From Congzhengia sp045576635 (GTDB lineage: Bacteria; Bacillota; Clostridia; UBA1381; UBA9506), in NCBI GenBank assembly GCA_045576635.1, contig JAZNGT010000012.1:1-17338 (forward strand): a stretch of DNA of 17,338 bases. The letters are read 5' to 3'. Below, in pieces: positions 7,388-14,702 of the stretch. Every line of letters starts with the position of its first letter. Position 1 is the first letter of the stretch. The notes beneath the pieces were generated by a model. That model ran no database searches. It was not told the DNA's origin and worked only from the letters and a program-made list of their open reading frames with translations. The position numbers and the translations under genes were made by a program.

Positions 7388-7397
7388 GGAGACGCAC

Positions 7398-8330
7398 ATG
7401 AAGATTGTATATATGGGAACCCCCGACTTCGCAGTGTTACCACTTGACGCACTGATTAGGGACGGTCATACAGTATCGCTCGTTGTAACACAACCGGATA
7501 AGCCAAAAGGCAGAGGTCATAAATTAGTTCCTCCTCCGGTCAAGGTGTTCGCAGAAGAACATAACATTCCCGTGTTTCAGCCGGACAGCATGAAAACAGA
7601 AGAAAGTTTTTTAAGATTAAAAGAAGAAAACGCGGACGTGTTTATAGTTGCCGCGTACGGAAAAATTCTGCCGCAGAAGATACTTGATATTCCAAAGTAC
7701 GGCGCCATCAACATTCACGCATCACTGCTTCCGAAATATCGCGGTGCTGCACCGATTCAGTGGAGTATTATAAACGGCGAACGTAAAACCGGTGTTACCA
7801 CCATGCAAATGAACGCAGGACTTGATACCGGCGATATGCTCGTAAAAGAAGAAGTAGAAATTACGGAAACCGACACGGCAGAAACGCTACATGATAAACT
7901 GATGGAAGTGGGCGCAAACGTAATCGTAACGACTTTAAAGCAATTGGAAAACGGCACGCTTTCCCCCGAAAAACAGGACGATGCGCTTTCTAACTATGCG
8001 CCGATGATTGATAAACTGACAGGTGTTTTGGATTTTAATAAATCCGCAAACGTGCTCTTTAACCTTATTCGCGGATTATATTCCTACCCTTGTGCAAGTA
8101 CATTTTACCAAGGCGCACGCGTAAAGGTTCTTTCCGCATCGAAAGTCATCTGCACAAAAGACGCAAAAAATGGCGAAATTTTAGACGTTTCCAAAAACGG
8201 TATTTTGGTAAAATGCCAAAAAGATGCGCTTTTGATTGACACCTTACAGTTTGAGGGTAAAAAGAAAATGGCAGTGTCAGAATATATTAAAGGAAATACG
8301 CTTGAAAAAGGCGTCGTTTTAGGAGGGTAA
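7398..8330 (+). CDS. fmt: Methionyl-tRNA formyltransferase
   Basis: This 310-residue cytoplasmic enzyme transfers the formyl group of 10-formyl-tetrahydrofolate to initiator Met-tRNA. The N-terminal Rossmann-type domain starts MKIVYMGTPDFAVLPL. The catalytic segment NIHASLLPKYRGAAPIQW gives N105 and H107, and DTGD supplies D143, matching the family's Asn-His-Asp triad. The C-terminal OB-like tRNA-binding domain (from about residue 205, NYAPMIDKLTG) is complete. AAGGAG (7386-7391) lies 6 nt before the ATG; an in-frame ATG at 7368 inside def was rejected. The gene follows def, whose product reverses its modification after translation starts, and is followed by a ybaK-like gene 3 nt after its stop. 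Confidence 0.97.
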   Translation: MKIVYMGTPDFAVLPLDALIRDGHTVSLVVTQPDKPKGRGHKLVPPPVKVFAEEHNIPVFQPDSMKTEESFLRLKEENADVFIVAAYGKILPQKILDIPKYGAINIHASLLPKYRGAAPIQWSIINGERKTGVTTMQMNAGLDTGDMLVKEEVEITETDTAETLHDKLMEVGANVIVTTLKQLENGTLSPEKQDDALSNYAPMIDKLTGVLDFNKSANVLFNLIRGLYSYPCASTFYQGARVKVLSASKVICTKDAKNGEILDVSKNGILVKCQKDALLIDTLQFEGKKKMAVSEYIKGNTLEKGVVLGG

Positions 8331-8333
8331 CAC

Positions 8334-8816
8334 TTGGGAGAAAAACCTACAAAAACAAATGCCATGCGAATGCTTGATAAAGCAAACATTTCGTATGAGC
8401 CGATTTATTATACCGTAGACGAAAACGATTTGTCCGGCGTGCATATTGCAGACCAAGTAGGTCTCCCCTACGAACAGGTATTTAAAACCCTCGTAGGGCG
8501 AGGCGACAAAACCGGTCCGGTTGTATTTTGTATTCCGGTACATCGTGAGATTGATTTAAAAAAAGCAGCCGTGGCTACAAACAACAAACGTGTTGAACTT
8601 TTAGCAGTAAAAGAACTTCTGCCGCTTACGGGATATGTGCGTGGCGGCTGCTCGCCCGTTGGTATGAAAAAAGCATTTCCCACCTGCTTTGATTTGGCAT
8701 GCCTTTCGTTTGATAAAATTACGGTCAGCGCAGGCATAAAGGGCTGTCAACTTTTGCTTGACAGGTCGCATCTTACGGACTTTGTAAAAGCAGAAATCAA
8801 AGATATTTGCAAATGA
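8334..8816 (+). CDS. ybaK: YbaK/EbsC-family Cys-tRNA(Pro) deacylase
   Basis: This 160-residue protein belongs to the YbaK/EbsC trans-editing family, which hydrolyses mischarged Cys-tRNA(Pro). Supporting features are the early stretch TNAMRMLDKANISYEPIYY, the conserved active-site lysine in QVFKTLV (K51), the strand VVFCIPV, and GGCSPVGMKK near residues 101-110, the usual GGxSPxG loop. Length matches the E. coli protein. The start is TTG at 8334, supported by AGGAGGG (8321-8327) with 6-nt spacing and only 3 nt after the fmt stop; no ATG fits. The gene closes the recX-priA-def-fmt cluster, and a translation-quality role fits its neighbours def and fmt. Confidence 0.92.
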   Translation: MGEKPTKTNAMRMLDKANISYEPIYYTVDENDLSGVHIADQVGLPYEQVFKTLVGRGDKTGPVVFCIPVHREIDLKKAAVATNNKRVELLAVKELLPLTGYVRGGCSPVGMKKAFPTCFDLACLSFDKITVSAGIKGCQLLLDRSHLTDFVKAEIKDICK

Positions 8817-8822
8817 AAAAAA

Positions 8823-8859
8823 AGGGATGAAAAGTAAGTTTACTTTTCATCCCTCTTTT
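8823..8859 (+). terminator. Terminator after the ybaK-like gene
   Basis: A perfect 14-bp stem (8823-8836 with 8841-8854) has a 4-nt loop and is followed by CTTTTA. An A-run on the 5' side could make it act on the minus strand too, although gdhA has its own terminator before this point. Confidence 0.9.
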
Positions 8860-8887
8860 ATTACGATGATAGAAAAAATTGTTCTGA

Positions 8888-8946
8888 ATTGACAAACAGA
8901 ATCCGAAGGCGTACATCAGGTACGTCGAGAGATGATGTTTGTCAAT
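8888..8946. repeat. 59-bp palindromic element of unknown nature
   Basis: Perfect 10-bp arms (ATTGACAAAC 8888-8897, GTTTGTCAAT 8937-8946) enclose an inner 5-bp stem (CGTAC 8910-8914, GTACG 8920-8924) with loop ATCAG. Between the stems are two 12-nt, mostly non-complementary segments. There is no T-tract, so it is not a simple terminator. It lies between two convergent terminators. A small mobile or repeated intergenic element is possible; no second copy is in this window. Confidence 0.5.
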
Positions 8947-8958
8947 AGCAAAAGGCAT

Positions 8959-8996
8959 AAAAATAGGAAATATCGCTTTTAAGACGATATTTCCTA
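8959..8996 (-). terminator. Terminator of gdhA (minus strand)
   Basis: A 12-bp perfect stem (8964-8975 with 8985-8996) has a 9-nt loop. On the minus strand it is followed by five T residues (A-run 8959-8963). It lies about 100 nt past the gdhA stop. Confidence 0.85.
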
Positions 8997-9092
8997 CCTT
9001 TATTCACAATTTGGACGTTTAGCAGACTATATGATTTTTAATTTGACCATTACTCTGCCTTTTGCGTTCCGGGCGATTTTTACATCACCGAC

Positions 9093-10445
9093 TTAGAAAA
9101 TACCCTGTGCCATCATTGCGTTTGCAACTTTCTTAAAGCCTGCAATGTTACCACCTGCAACCAAGTCGTAACCGAAACCGTATTCTTCTGCTGCTTCAAC
9201 GGATACTTTGTGGATATTTTTCATAATACCCTTTAATTTTTCATCAACTTCTTCAGCAGACCAACTGTATCTCATGGAGTTCTGTGCCATTTCTAAAGCA
9301 GAAACTGCAACACCGCCGGCATTTACAGCCTTTGCAGGTCCGATGATAAGTTTGTTTTCTTTTAAAAGTTCCATTGCATCGTTCTTTGTAGGCATATTTG
9401 CAACTTCAATATAGTATTTGGTGCCGTTTGCAATGATTTTCTTTGCTTCTTCAATGCCGATTTCGTTCTGCGTAGCACAAGGCATGCAGATGTCAACCTT
9501 AACGCCCCACGGTTTTTCACCGGGATGGAATTCGCAGCCGAATTTTTCTGCATAATCCTGCGCACGGTCACGACCGGACGATCTCATTTCGAGCATGTAA
9601 TCGAATTTTTCTTTGGTGGTTACACCGTCGGGGTCATACACATAACCGTCAGGTCCGGAAATGGTAACAACCTTACCGCCGAGTTCTGCAACTTTCTGGC
9701 AAACGCCCCATGCAACGTTACCGAAACCGGAAACTGCAACGGTTTTGCCTTCAATTGTATCGCCTAAGTGTGTTAATACTTCGTTTGCGTAGTATGTAGC
9801 ACCGAAACCGGTTGCTTCGGGTCTGATTAAAGAGCCGCCGTATTCTAAACCTTTTCCGGTTAATACGCCGTTTTCAAAGCCACCACGGATTCTCTTATAC
9901 TGACCGTAAAGGTAGCCGATTTCTCTACCACCAACACCAATGTCACCAGCAGGAACGTCGATATCCTGACCGATGTGTCTGTAAAGTTCTGTCATAAATG
10001 CCTGACAGAATCTCATGATTTCTGCGTCACTCTTTCCTCTGGGGTCAAAGTCAGAACCGCCCTTACCGCCGCCGATCGGAAGACCGGTAAGAGAGTTTTT
10101 GAAAATCTGTTCAAATCCTAAGAATTTGATAATGCCAATGTAAACGGAAGGATGGAATCTAAGCCCGCCCTTGTAAGGTCCGATAGCACCATTAAACTGT
10201 ACTCTGTAACCACGGTTTACCTGCACTTTTCCATTGTCATCCACCCAGGATACTCTGAAAGAAATCGCTCTTTCGGGTTCAACCAATCTTTCCAAAAGAC
10301 CTGCTTTTTCATATTCGGGATGTGCCTCAATTACAGGCTCAATGGAAACTAAAACTTCTTCTACCGCCTGTAAAAATTCAGGTTCAGAAGCGTTTCTTTC
10401 TTTTACAATTTCCATTACTTTGTTTAAATACTCGCTTTTAAACAT
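9093..10445 (-). CDS. gdhA: NADP-type glutamate dehydrogenase
   Basis: This 450-residue hexameric cytoplasmic dehydrogenase interconverts 2-oxoglutarate plus ammonia and glutamate. The N-terminal substrate domain contains YRVQFNGAIGPYKGGLRFHPSV (K92) and PIGGGKGGSDFDP with the catalytic lysine K128. The C-terminal Rossmann domain contains VAVSGFGNVAWG, and EVANMPTKNDA lies near residue 370. Overall sequence and length fit the bacterial GdhA (NADPH, assimilatory) class, though coenzyme choice is inferred from family resemblance. I chose ATG 10445 because GGAGGT lies 7 nt upstream; the longer frame with ATG 10466 runs through that ribosome site. A terminator stands between it and the upstream tRNA-Thr, with no obvious own promoter. 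Confidence 0.96.
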   Translation of the reverse strand: MFKSEYLNKVMEIVKERNASEPEFLQAVEEVLVSIEPVIEAHPEYEKAGLLERLVEPERAISFRVSWVDDNGKVQVNRGYRVQFNGAIGPYKGGLRFHPSVYIGIIKFLGFEQIFKNSLTGLPIGGGKGGSDFDPRGKSDAEIMRFCQAFMTELYRHIGQDIDVPAGDIGVGGREIGYLYGQYKRIRGGFENGVLTGKGLEYGGSLIRPEATGFGATYYANEVLTHLGDTIEGKTVAVSGFGNVAWGVCQKVAELGGKVVTISGPDGYVYDPDGVTTKEKFDYMLEMRSSGRDRAQDYAEKFGCEFHPGEKPWGVKVDICMPCATQNEIGIEEAKKIIANGTKYYIEVANMPTKNDAMELLKENKLIIGPAKAVNAGGVAVSALEMAQNSMRYSWSAEEVDEKLKGIMKNIHKVSVEAAEEYGFGYDLVAGGNIAGFKKVANAMMAQGIF

Positions 10446-10479
10446 GTTATATACCTCCACTTTCATAAAATACAAAAAC

Positions 10480-10513
10480 AAAAAAAGACCGCATTGAGAA
10501 AACCTCAACGCAG
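10480..10513 (-). terminator. Terminator/attenuator between tRNA-Thr and gdhA (minus strand)
   Basis: A 10-bp stem (10489-10498 with 10504-10513, two wobble pairs) has a 5-nt loop. Read on the minus strand it is followed by TC and seven T residues (10480-10486). It starts 7 nt after the tRNA 3' end and ends about 35 nt before the gdhA start. Confidence 0.85.
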
Positions 10514-10520
10514 CCTGATT

Positions 10521-10596
10521 TGGAGCTGGAGATGGGACTTGAACCCACGACCTGCTGATTACGAATCAGCTGCGCTACCAACTGTGCCACTCCAGC
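10521..10596 (-). tRNA. tRNA-Thr (anticodon CGT)
   Basis: This is a 76-nt cloverleaf on the minus strand. The acceptor stem GCTGGAG/CTCCAGC is followed by discriminator T and an encoded CCA (10521-10523). The D-arm is GCAC-AGTTGGTA-GCGC with one A.C mismatch. The anticodon stem is GCTGA/TCAGC around loop TTCGTAA, so the anticodon is CGT and reads ACG. The T-arm is GTGGG-TTCAAGT-CCCAT. A consensus promoter lies upstream and a terminator downstream. Confidence 0.97.
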
Positions 10597-10679
10597 AAAA
10601 CATTTGTAGTTGTCACAATTTAAAACCCTCACCTAAAAATCATGAAAAAAGCTACACTGCCACGTTTGGCACAAACTTT

Positions 10680-10709
10680 ATTATACTATATTAAATGCGT
10701 ACTTGTCAA
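10680..10709 (-). promoter_or_regulatory. Consensus sigma-A promoter for tRNA-Thr (and perhaps gdhA)
   Basis: On the minus strand, TTGACA (10709-10704) and TATAAT (10685-10680) are both perfect and separated by 18 nt. Transcription would begin near 10673, about 77 nt before the tRNA 5' end. Confidence 0.85.
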
Positions 10710-10763
10710 TAAAAAAATTGTTTTTTTAATTGCAAACGTTTTTTGAACATTTGTCCGCAGTTC

Positions 10764-10793
10764 TTGACAAATATATATGAAAACGCATATAAT
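10764..10793 (+). promoter_or_regulatory. Consensus sigma-A promoter for the TrhA/M4 peptidase genes
   Basis: TTGACA (10764-10769) and TATAAT (10788-10793) are both perfect with an 18-nt spacer, 34 nt before the ATG. It diverges from the tRNA-Thr promoter. Confidence 0.88.
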
Positions 10794-10827
10794 GAAAGTA
10801 CTTAACTGGACAAAAAGGAGAAATAAT

Positions 10828-11502
10828 ATGCCAAGAACAAAGCTTTCAGAAAGGAAACTCCCTGACTATACAAAAGGTGAGGAGATTTTTAATATGGTAT
10901 CCCACATTGCAGGCGGTGCAATCGGGGTTGTGGCCCTTGTGCTCTGTGTTGTGTTTGCGGCTCTCCATCACAATGTATACGGCGTAGTGGGCAGCGCTAT
11001 CTACGGCGCAACGATGATTGTGCTTTACACTATGTCAAGCATCTATCATGGTTTAAAACCGCACCTTATGGCAAAAAAGGTGTTTCAGGTGATTGACCAC
11101 TGCTCTATCTTTTTGCTGATTGCAGGAACGTACACTCCCATCGCACTTTCTTCTTTGAGGGAATATGCTCCATGGCTCGGATGGACAGTGTTCGGTTTTA
11201 TATGGGCAATCGCAATACTCGGCATTGTCTTAAATGCCATTGACCTTGAAATGTTTAAAAAGTTTTCTATGATTTGTTATATTGCTATGGGCTGGTGTAT
11301 TGTGTTTGCTGCAAAAGCAACTTGGATTACACTTGGCATAGGCGGTGTAACGCTTTTGCTCGCCGGCGGAATCCTATATACTATCGGCGCGGTATTCTAC
11401 GCAATCGGTGTAAAACACCGCTATATTCACTCGGTATTTCACCTGTTTGTCGTAGGCGGCAGCATTCTTCAATTTCTTTCCATTTTGCTGTACGTTGTAT
11501 GA
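10828..11502 (+). CDS. Hemolysin III / TrhA-family (PAQR-like) membrane protein
   Basis: This 224-residue, seven-helix membrane protein is of the TrhA/hemolysin III family, related to eukaryotic PAQR receptors. Family metal-site motifs are visible: SxxxH in SSIYHG (S70, H74) and HxxxH in HSVFH (H201, H205), plus VIDHCSIFLLIAGTYTPIAL in the middle, which carries the conserved Asp. Bacterial members have been linked to membrane homeostasis; the hemolysin name is historical and haemolytic activity should not be assumed. AAGGAG (10815-10820) is 7 nt before ATG 10828; an earlier in-frame ATG at 10777 overlaps the -10 box and is excluded. The M4 peptidase follows after 36 nt without a terminator, so they probably share a transcript. 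Confidence 0.92.
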   Translation: MPRTKLSERKLPDYTKGEEIFNMVSHIAGGAIGVVALVLCVVFAALHHNVYGVVGSAIYGATMIVLYTMSSIYHGLKPHLMAKKVFQVIDHCSIFLLIAGTYTPIALSSLREYAPWLGWTVFGFIWAIAILGIVLNAIDLEMFKKFSMICYIAMGWCIVFAAKATWITLGIGGVTLLLAGGILYTIGAVFYAIGVKHRYIHSVFHLFVVGGSILQFLSILLYVV

Positions 11503-11538
11503 TACAGCATACGAAAGAAAAAAAAGGAGGTAACACAT

Positions 11539-13341
11539 ATGAACGCAGAATTTTGCGGAAAAGAACAAGACGAAAAAAATGAAGTTCATACAGAATCCGG
11601 CAAGCAGATAACGGACAAAGAACCTACCGATACTGCAAAACTGATAGACGAAATGCCAGAACTTCATGATGAATTTGACCGCATCGGAGAACTACGGCGC
11701 AAAGCAGTTAACAAAGCGCACAACAAAAAAAGAAATATTATTTTGCTCGTTGTGATTATTGTTTCGTGCATGCTTGTAACGGCGTTTGGATTTTTGTTCA
11801 GCAAATACAGAGCGCACAAAAAAGCAGAAGAAGCGTTAAAAAATATGCCTGTCTCCTCGGCTATCTCCGGCGAAGTGATTTCGCACACCGCAGGCAAAAA
11901 CTTTGTAGACCTTTCCGTAACAGACGAGACAAGTGCAAAGTCTGCAATCAAAAGTCTTTCCGCACTGTTTCATATTACGGATGAAAGAACGGATTTTGTA
12001 TTAAAACAACTCCTTACCATAGGACAAGATACCTGCTACCGCTTCCGTCAGACAGTAGGCGGTGTTTCGGTAGACGGTGGCGAAATGGTGCTTCTTATAG
12101 CAAAAGATGGTACACCACTTGCACTAAACGGAAGATATGTAAAAACCGATGGATTAGACTTAGTTGCAACGCTCGACAAAGGCGGTGCAACTAATGCCAT
12201 GAGTGCATACAGCAGTAAACTTCCCGCAGAATACCGTATTTTAAATGGAGCATCCGTAACAGATGCCGAAAAAATTGTTACAAATAAAGATGGAAAAACG
12301 CATCTTGCGTATACTGCGAACATGTCCGGTTATAACGAAAACGGCGAATATACTGCGTATGATATTTTTGTTGATGCTGATGATGGCGCAGGAATTTATG
12401 TGTCGCACACAGCATCATTTGAGCCTGCCTTAACTGAAACAGATGGTGCACTGTCCGATAGCAGCGACGTAAATAAGCCCGCGGCAACGCCGTCTCAAAA
12501 CGGTGCATTCTTATCAATCTGCACCGTAAACGACAAGTTTAACTGGAATGATAAAACAAAGGAAAGCGCAGTTGATAGTATCAGCCTTTCCGATATCGCC
12601 GAAGGGTATGCATCGCCTTACATTTCTGCTGCAAAAGCCACCGCAGACAAGGCGTACAGTTATTTTAAAAATAACTTTGGCTATTTGGGACTGGATGGCA
12701 AAAACAGTCCGTTTTTTGTGTATTTAAACCCCAACGAATATGTAGGTGATAAACTCCCCAGGGAGCGTGCACTCTATACCGATAATATCATTATGTTGCA
12801 CCGCGAAGACTTAACGCAGGGCGAGCCGGACTTTAACGTCTTTATGCACGAATATGCACACGGCGTAATGCACCATATTGCAGGTCTTTCCGGCACCGCT
12901 GCACTGACGCAAAACGCAGTAATAAACGAGGGGTTAGCAGATGTGTTTGGTGAACTTTCGGAACTCCAATATTACGGCAGCGCCGATTGGATTCACGGTG
13001 ACAGAAATATCGCCCTCCCGGACGGTGCATACCTCACACGTACGCACGGAGGCGTGCAAATGGCAAACATGGATGACTGTTACTATCACAGCACAGTAAT
13101 TTCTAACGCCGCGTATCAGATGTACGCAAACGGCATAAGCGCCGATGCGATAGAAGAACTTATGTTCCGCACCGTTTGTATGATGACAAAAAACAGCGAC
13201 TTTTCAAATTGGTGTACGCTGACATCTCTTCATGCAAACAATATGAAAGATAACGGAATTTTAACAGAAGAACAGTTCCTCTTGCTGGAAGAAATTCTTA
13301 CCCAGACCGGCATTCCCAAACAAACACTCTATCAGTCTTAA
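11539..13341 (+). CDS. Membrane-anchored thermolysin-like (M4) metallopeptidase
   Basis: This is a 600-residue protein. Residues 1-65 are charged with no signal peptide; 66-88 (RNIILLVVIIVSCMLVTAFG...) form one membrane segment, suggesting N-in/C-out topology. An FTP/PepSY-like propeptide region spans roughly 105-310. The peptidase domain has HEYAH at 437-441 (zinc ligands H437 and H441, catalytic E438), NEGLADVFGE with the third ligand E464, and YYHSTVISNAAYQM whose H517 matches the catalytic histidine of thermolysin (H231). All key residues are present, so it should be active outside the membrane after propeptide removal. Secreted M4 enzymes normally carry a cleavable signal, so the retained anchor is unusual. 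AGGAGGT (11525-11531) lies 7 nt before the ATG. The substrate is unknown. Confidence 0.9.
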   Translation: MNAEFCGKEQDEKNEVHTESGKQITDKEPTDTAKLIDEMPELHDEFDRIGELRRKAVNKAHNKKRNIILLVVIIVSCMLVTAFGFLFSKYRAHKKAEEALKNMPVSSAISGEVISHTAGKNFVDLSVTDETSAKSAIKSLSALFHITDERTDFVLKQLLTIGQDTCYRFRQTVGGVSVDGGEMVLLIAKDGTPLALNGRYVKTDGLDLVATLDKGGATNAMSAYSSKLPAEYRILNGASVTDAEKIVTNKDGKTHLAYTANMSGYNENGEYTAYDIFVDADDGAGIYVSHTASFEPALTETDGALSDSSDVNKPAATPSQNGAFLSICTVNDKFNWNDKTKESAVDSISLSDIAEGYASPYISAAKATADKAYSYFKNNFGYLGLDGKNSPFFVYLNPNEYVGDKLPRERALYTDNIIMLHREDLTQGEPDFNVFMHEYAHGVMHHIAGLSGTAALTQNAVINEGLADVFGELSELQYYGSADWIHGDRNIALPDGAYLTRTHGGVQMANMDDCYYHSTVISNAAYQMYANGISADAIEELMFRTVCMMTKNSDFSNWCTLTSLHANNMKDNGILTEEQFLLLEEILTQTGIPKQTLYQS

Positions 13342-13373
13342 AAAACACAACAATTTGATAAGAAAGATGCAAG

Positions 13374-13410
13374 AAAAAAGCGTGGATTTTGTGAAATCCG
13401 CGCTTTTTTT
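13374..13410 (+). terminator. Terminator after the M4 peptidase gene
   Basis: A long hairpin (13374-13389 with 13394-13409, one G.T) has a 4-nt loop and a run of seven T residues. The 5' A-run mirrors the T-run, so it could act in both directions. Confidence 0.92.
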
Positions 13411-13430
13411 GTAAAATCCGAAAAAAAGTG

Positions 13431-13459
13431 TTGACCTAAAATCTTATGTGCTATATAAT
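13431..13459 (+). promoter_or_regulatory. Sigma-A promoter of the hom-thrB-lysC operon
   Basis: TTGACC (13431-13436), a 17-nt spacer and TATAAT (13454-13459) lie 36 nt before the hom ATG. The leader of about 30 nt is too short for a T-box or lysine riboswitch, so no transcriptional leader control is visible. Confidence 0.88.
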
Positions 13460-13495
13460 ACAATTATGTAATTTATTTACAAGGGGGAATGTCGT

Positions 13496-14683
13496 ATGAT
13501 AAAAGTTGCAATTTTAGGCTTTGGCACAGTTGGCTCCGGCGTATATGAAATACTCAGAAAGAGCCCCGATGCAATCGCAAAAAAAGCAGGCAGTACGATC
13601 GATATAAAATATATTTTAGATATCCGTGAATTTGAAAATCATCCGGAAAAACATCTGTTTACCAAAAACTTTGACGATATTTTAAATGATGACGAGGTTT
13701 CTATTATTGTCGAGGTGATGGGCGGTTTAGAACCGGCATACACCTTTACAAAATCTGCTCTGCTCCGCGGCAAAAACGTAATAACCTCGAACAAAGAACT
13801 TGTTGCAACACACGGTACAGAACTCATTGAAATCGCAAAAGAACATCAGGCAAACTATTTCTTTGAGGCATCTGTCGGTGGCGGTATTCCGATTATCCGT
13901 CCCTTAAATCAGTGCCTTGCGGCAAACCGCATTGACCGCGTAAATGGTATTTTAAACGGTACAACAAACTTTATTTTAACCAAAATGTTTAAAGACGGTG
14001 CGTCCTTTGCCGATGCACTTTCCGAAGCACAGGCGTTAGGATACGCAGAGCGTAACCCCGAGGCCGATGTAGAAGGTCACGATGCATGCCGTAAAACCGC
14101 AATTTTAGCATCTCTTGCAACCGGTAGATTCGTTGATTACCGCGACATTCCGACAGAAGGTATCACAAACATCTCTACAACAGATGTTTACTTTGCGGAA
14201 AAAATCGGTTACGTGATTAAACTTATTGGTTCTGCCGAAGTTTCAGAAGACGGAAAAGTAACCGCACTCGTTGCACCGCGTCTTGTTTCCAAAGAGAGTC
14301 AACTTTCCAGCGTAGACGGTGTGTTTAATGCAATTATGCTCCACGGCGACTCATTAGACGATGTTATGTTCTACGGTCGCGGCGCAGGTAAACTCCCTAC
14401 AGCAAGCGCTGTTGTAGCAGACGTGATTGATGCTGTAAAGCATATCCATACAAACAAATGGGTGATTTGGCTTCCCGCAGAGGAAAAAGGAATGAATCCG
14501 CCCGAAGAAAGCATTTATCGCTATTTTGTCCGCACATCTGACGATGCGCTTCCGAATCTGTTAAACGCAAAGATTCTCGGCACAAAAGACGGCGAAACCG
14601 TTTTCGTAACAGACGAAATGAAAGAACAGGACTTTTTAAATATTGCGTCCAGCAAATGCAACTTTATCCGCATTTTGCCGTAA
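13496..14683 (+). CDS. hom: Homoserine dehydrogenase with shortened ACT-like tail
   Basis: This 395-residue enzyme reduces aspartate semialdehyde to homoserine, the branch point to threonine and methionine. The NAD(P) site is GFGTVGSG at 8-15. KNVITSNKELVA and FEASVGGGIPIIRPL follow, then NGTTNFILTKM, and DVEGHDACRKTAIL supplies E193, D196 and K200, matching the family's catalytic residues. Firmicute homologues usually run to about 430 residues with a C-terminal ACT domain. Here only some 55 residues follow the catalytic core (from YRYFVRTSDD to FIRILP), and the usual PGVLA helix segment is missing, so allosteric control may be altered. AAGGGGG lies 8 nt before the ATG. thrB follows 19 nt after the stop. 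Confidence 0.95.
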   Translation: MIKVAILGFGTVGSGVYEILRKSPDAIAKKAGSTIDIKYILDIREFENHPEKHLFTKNFDDILNDDEVSIIVEVMGGLEPAYTFTKSALLRGKNVITSNKELVATHGTELIEIAKEHQANYFFEASVGGGIPIIRPLNQCLAANRIDRVNGILNGTTNFILTKMFKDGASFADALSEAQALGYAERNPEADVEGHDACRKTAILASLATGRFVDYRDIPTEGITNISTTDVYFAEKIGYVIKLIGSAEVSEDGKVTALVAPRLVSKESQLSSVDGVFNAIMLHGDSLDDVMFYGRGAGKLPTASAVVADVIDAVKHIHTNKWVIWLPAEEKGMNPPEESIYRYFVRTSDDALPNLLNAKILGTKDGETVFVTDEMKEQDFLNIASSKCNFIRILP

Positions 14684-14702
14684 CGCTCTAAGGAGATACA
14701 AT

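Noticed and set aside
7368..7397. Upstream in-frame ATG giving a longer Fmt
   Set aside because: It lies inside def and lacks a ribosome site, whereas ATG 7398 has AAGGAG at 6-nt spacing and starts at the family's usual MKIVYMGTPDF.
8888..8946. Integron attC site
   Set aside because: The arms form a palindrome, but the conserved GTTRRRY core and the R/L box arrangement are absent and there is no integrase.
9030..9092. In-frame open extension of 21 codons after the gdhA TAA stop
   Set aside because: A stop-free run of this length is expected by chance fairly often, gdhA is already full length at its first stop, and no read-through signal is evident.
10494..10694. Plus-strand frame encoding SWRWDLNPRPADYESAALPT
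   Set aside because: This well-known spurious peptide arises from translating the complement of a tRNA; the segment is the tRNA-Thr gene on the minus strand.
13460..13495. Possible T-box or lysine riboswitch before the hom-thrB-lysC operon
   Set aside because: The distance from the -10 box to the ATG is only about 36 nt, far too short for either element.
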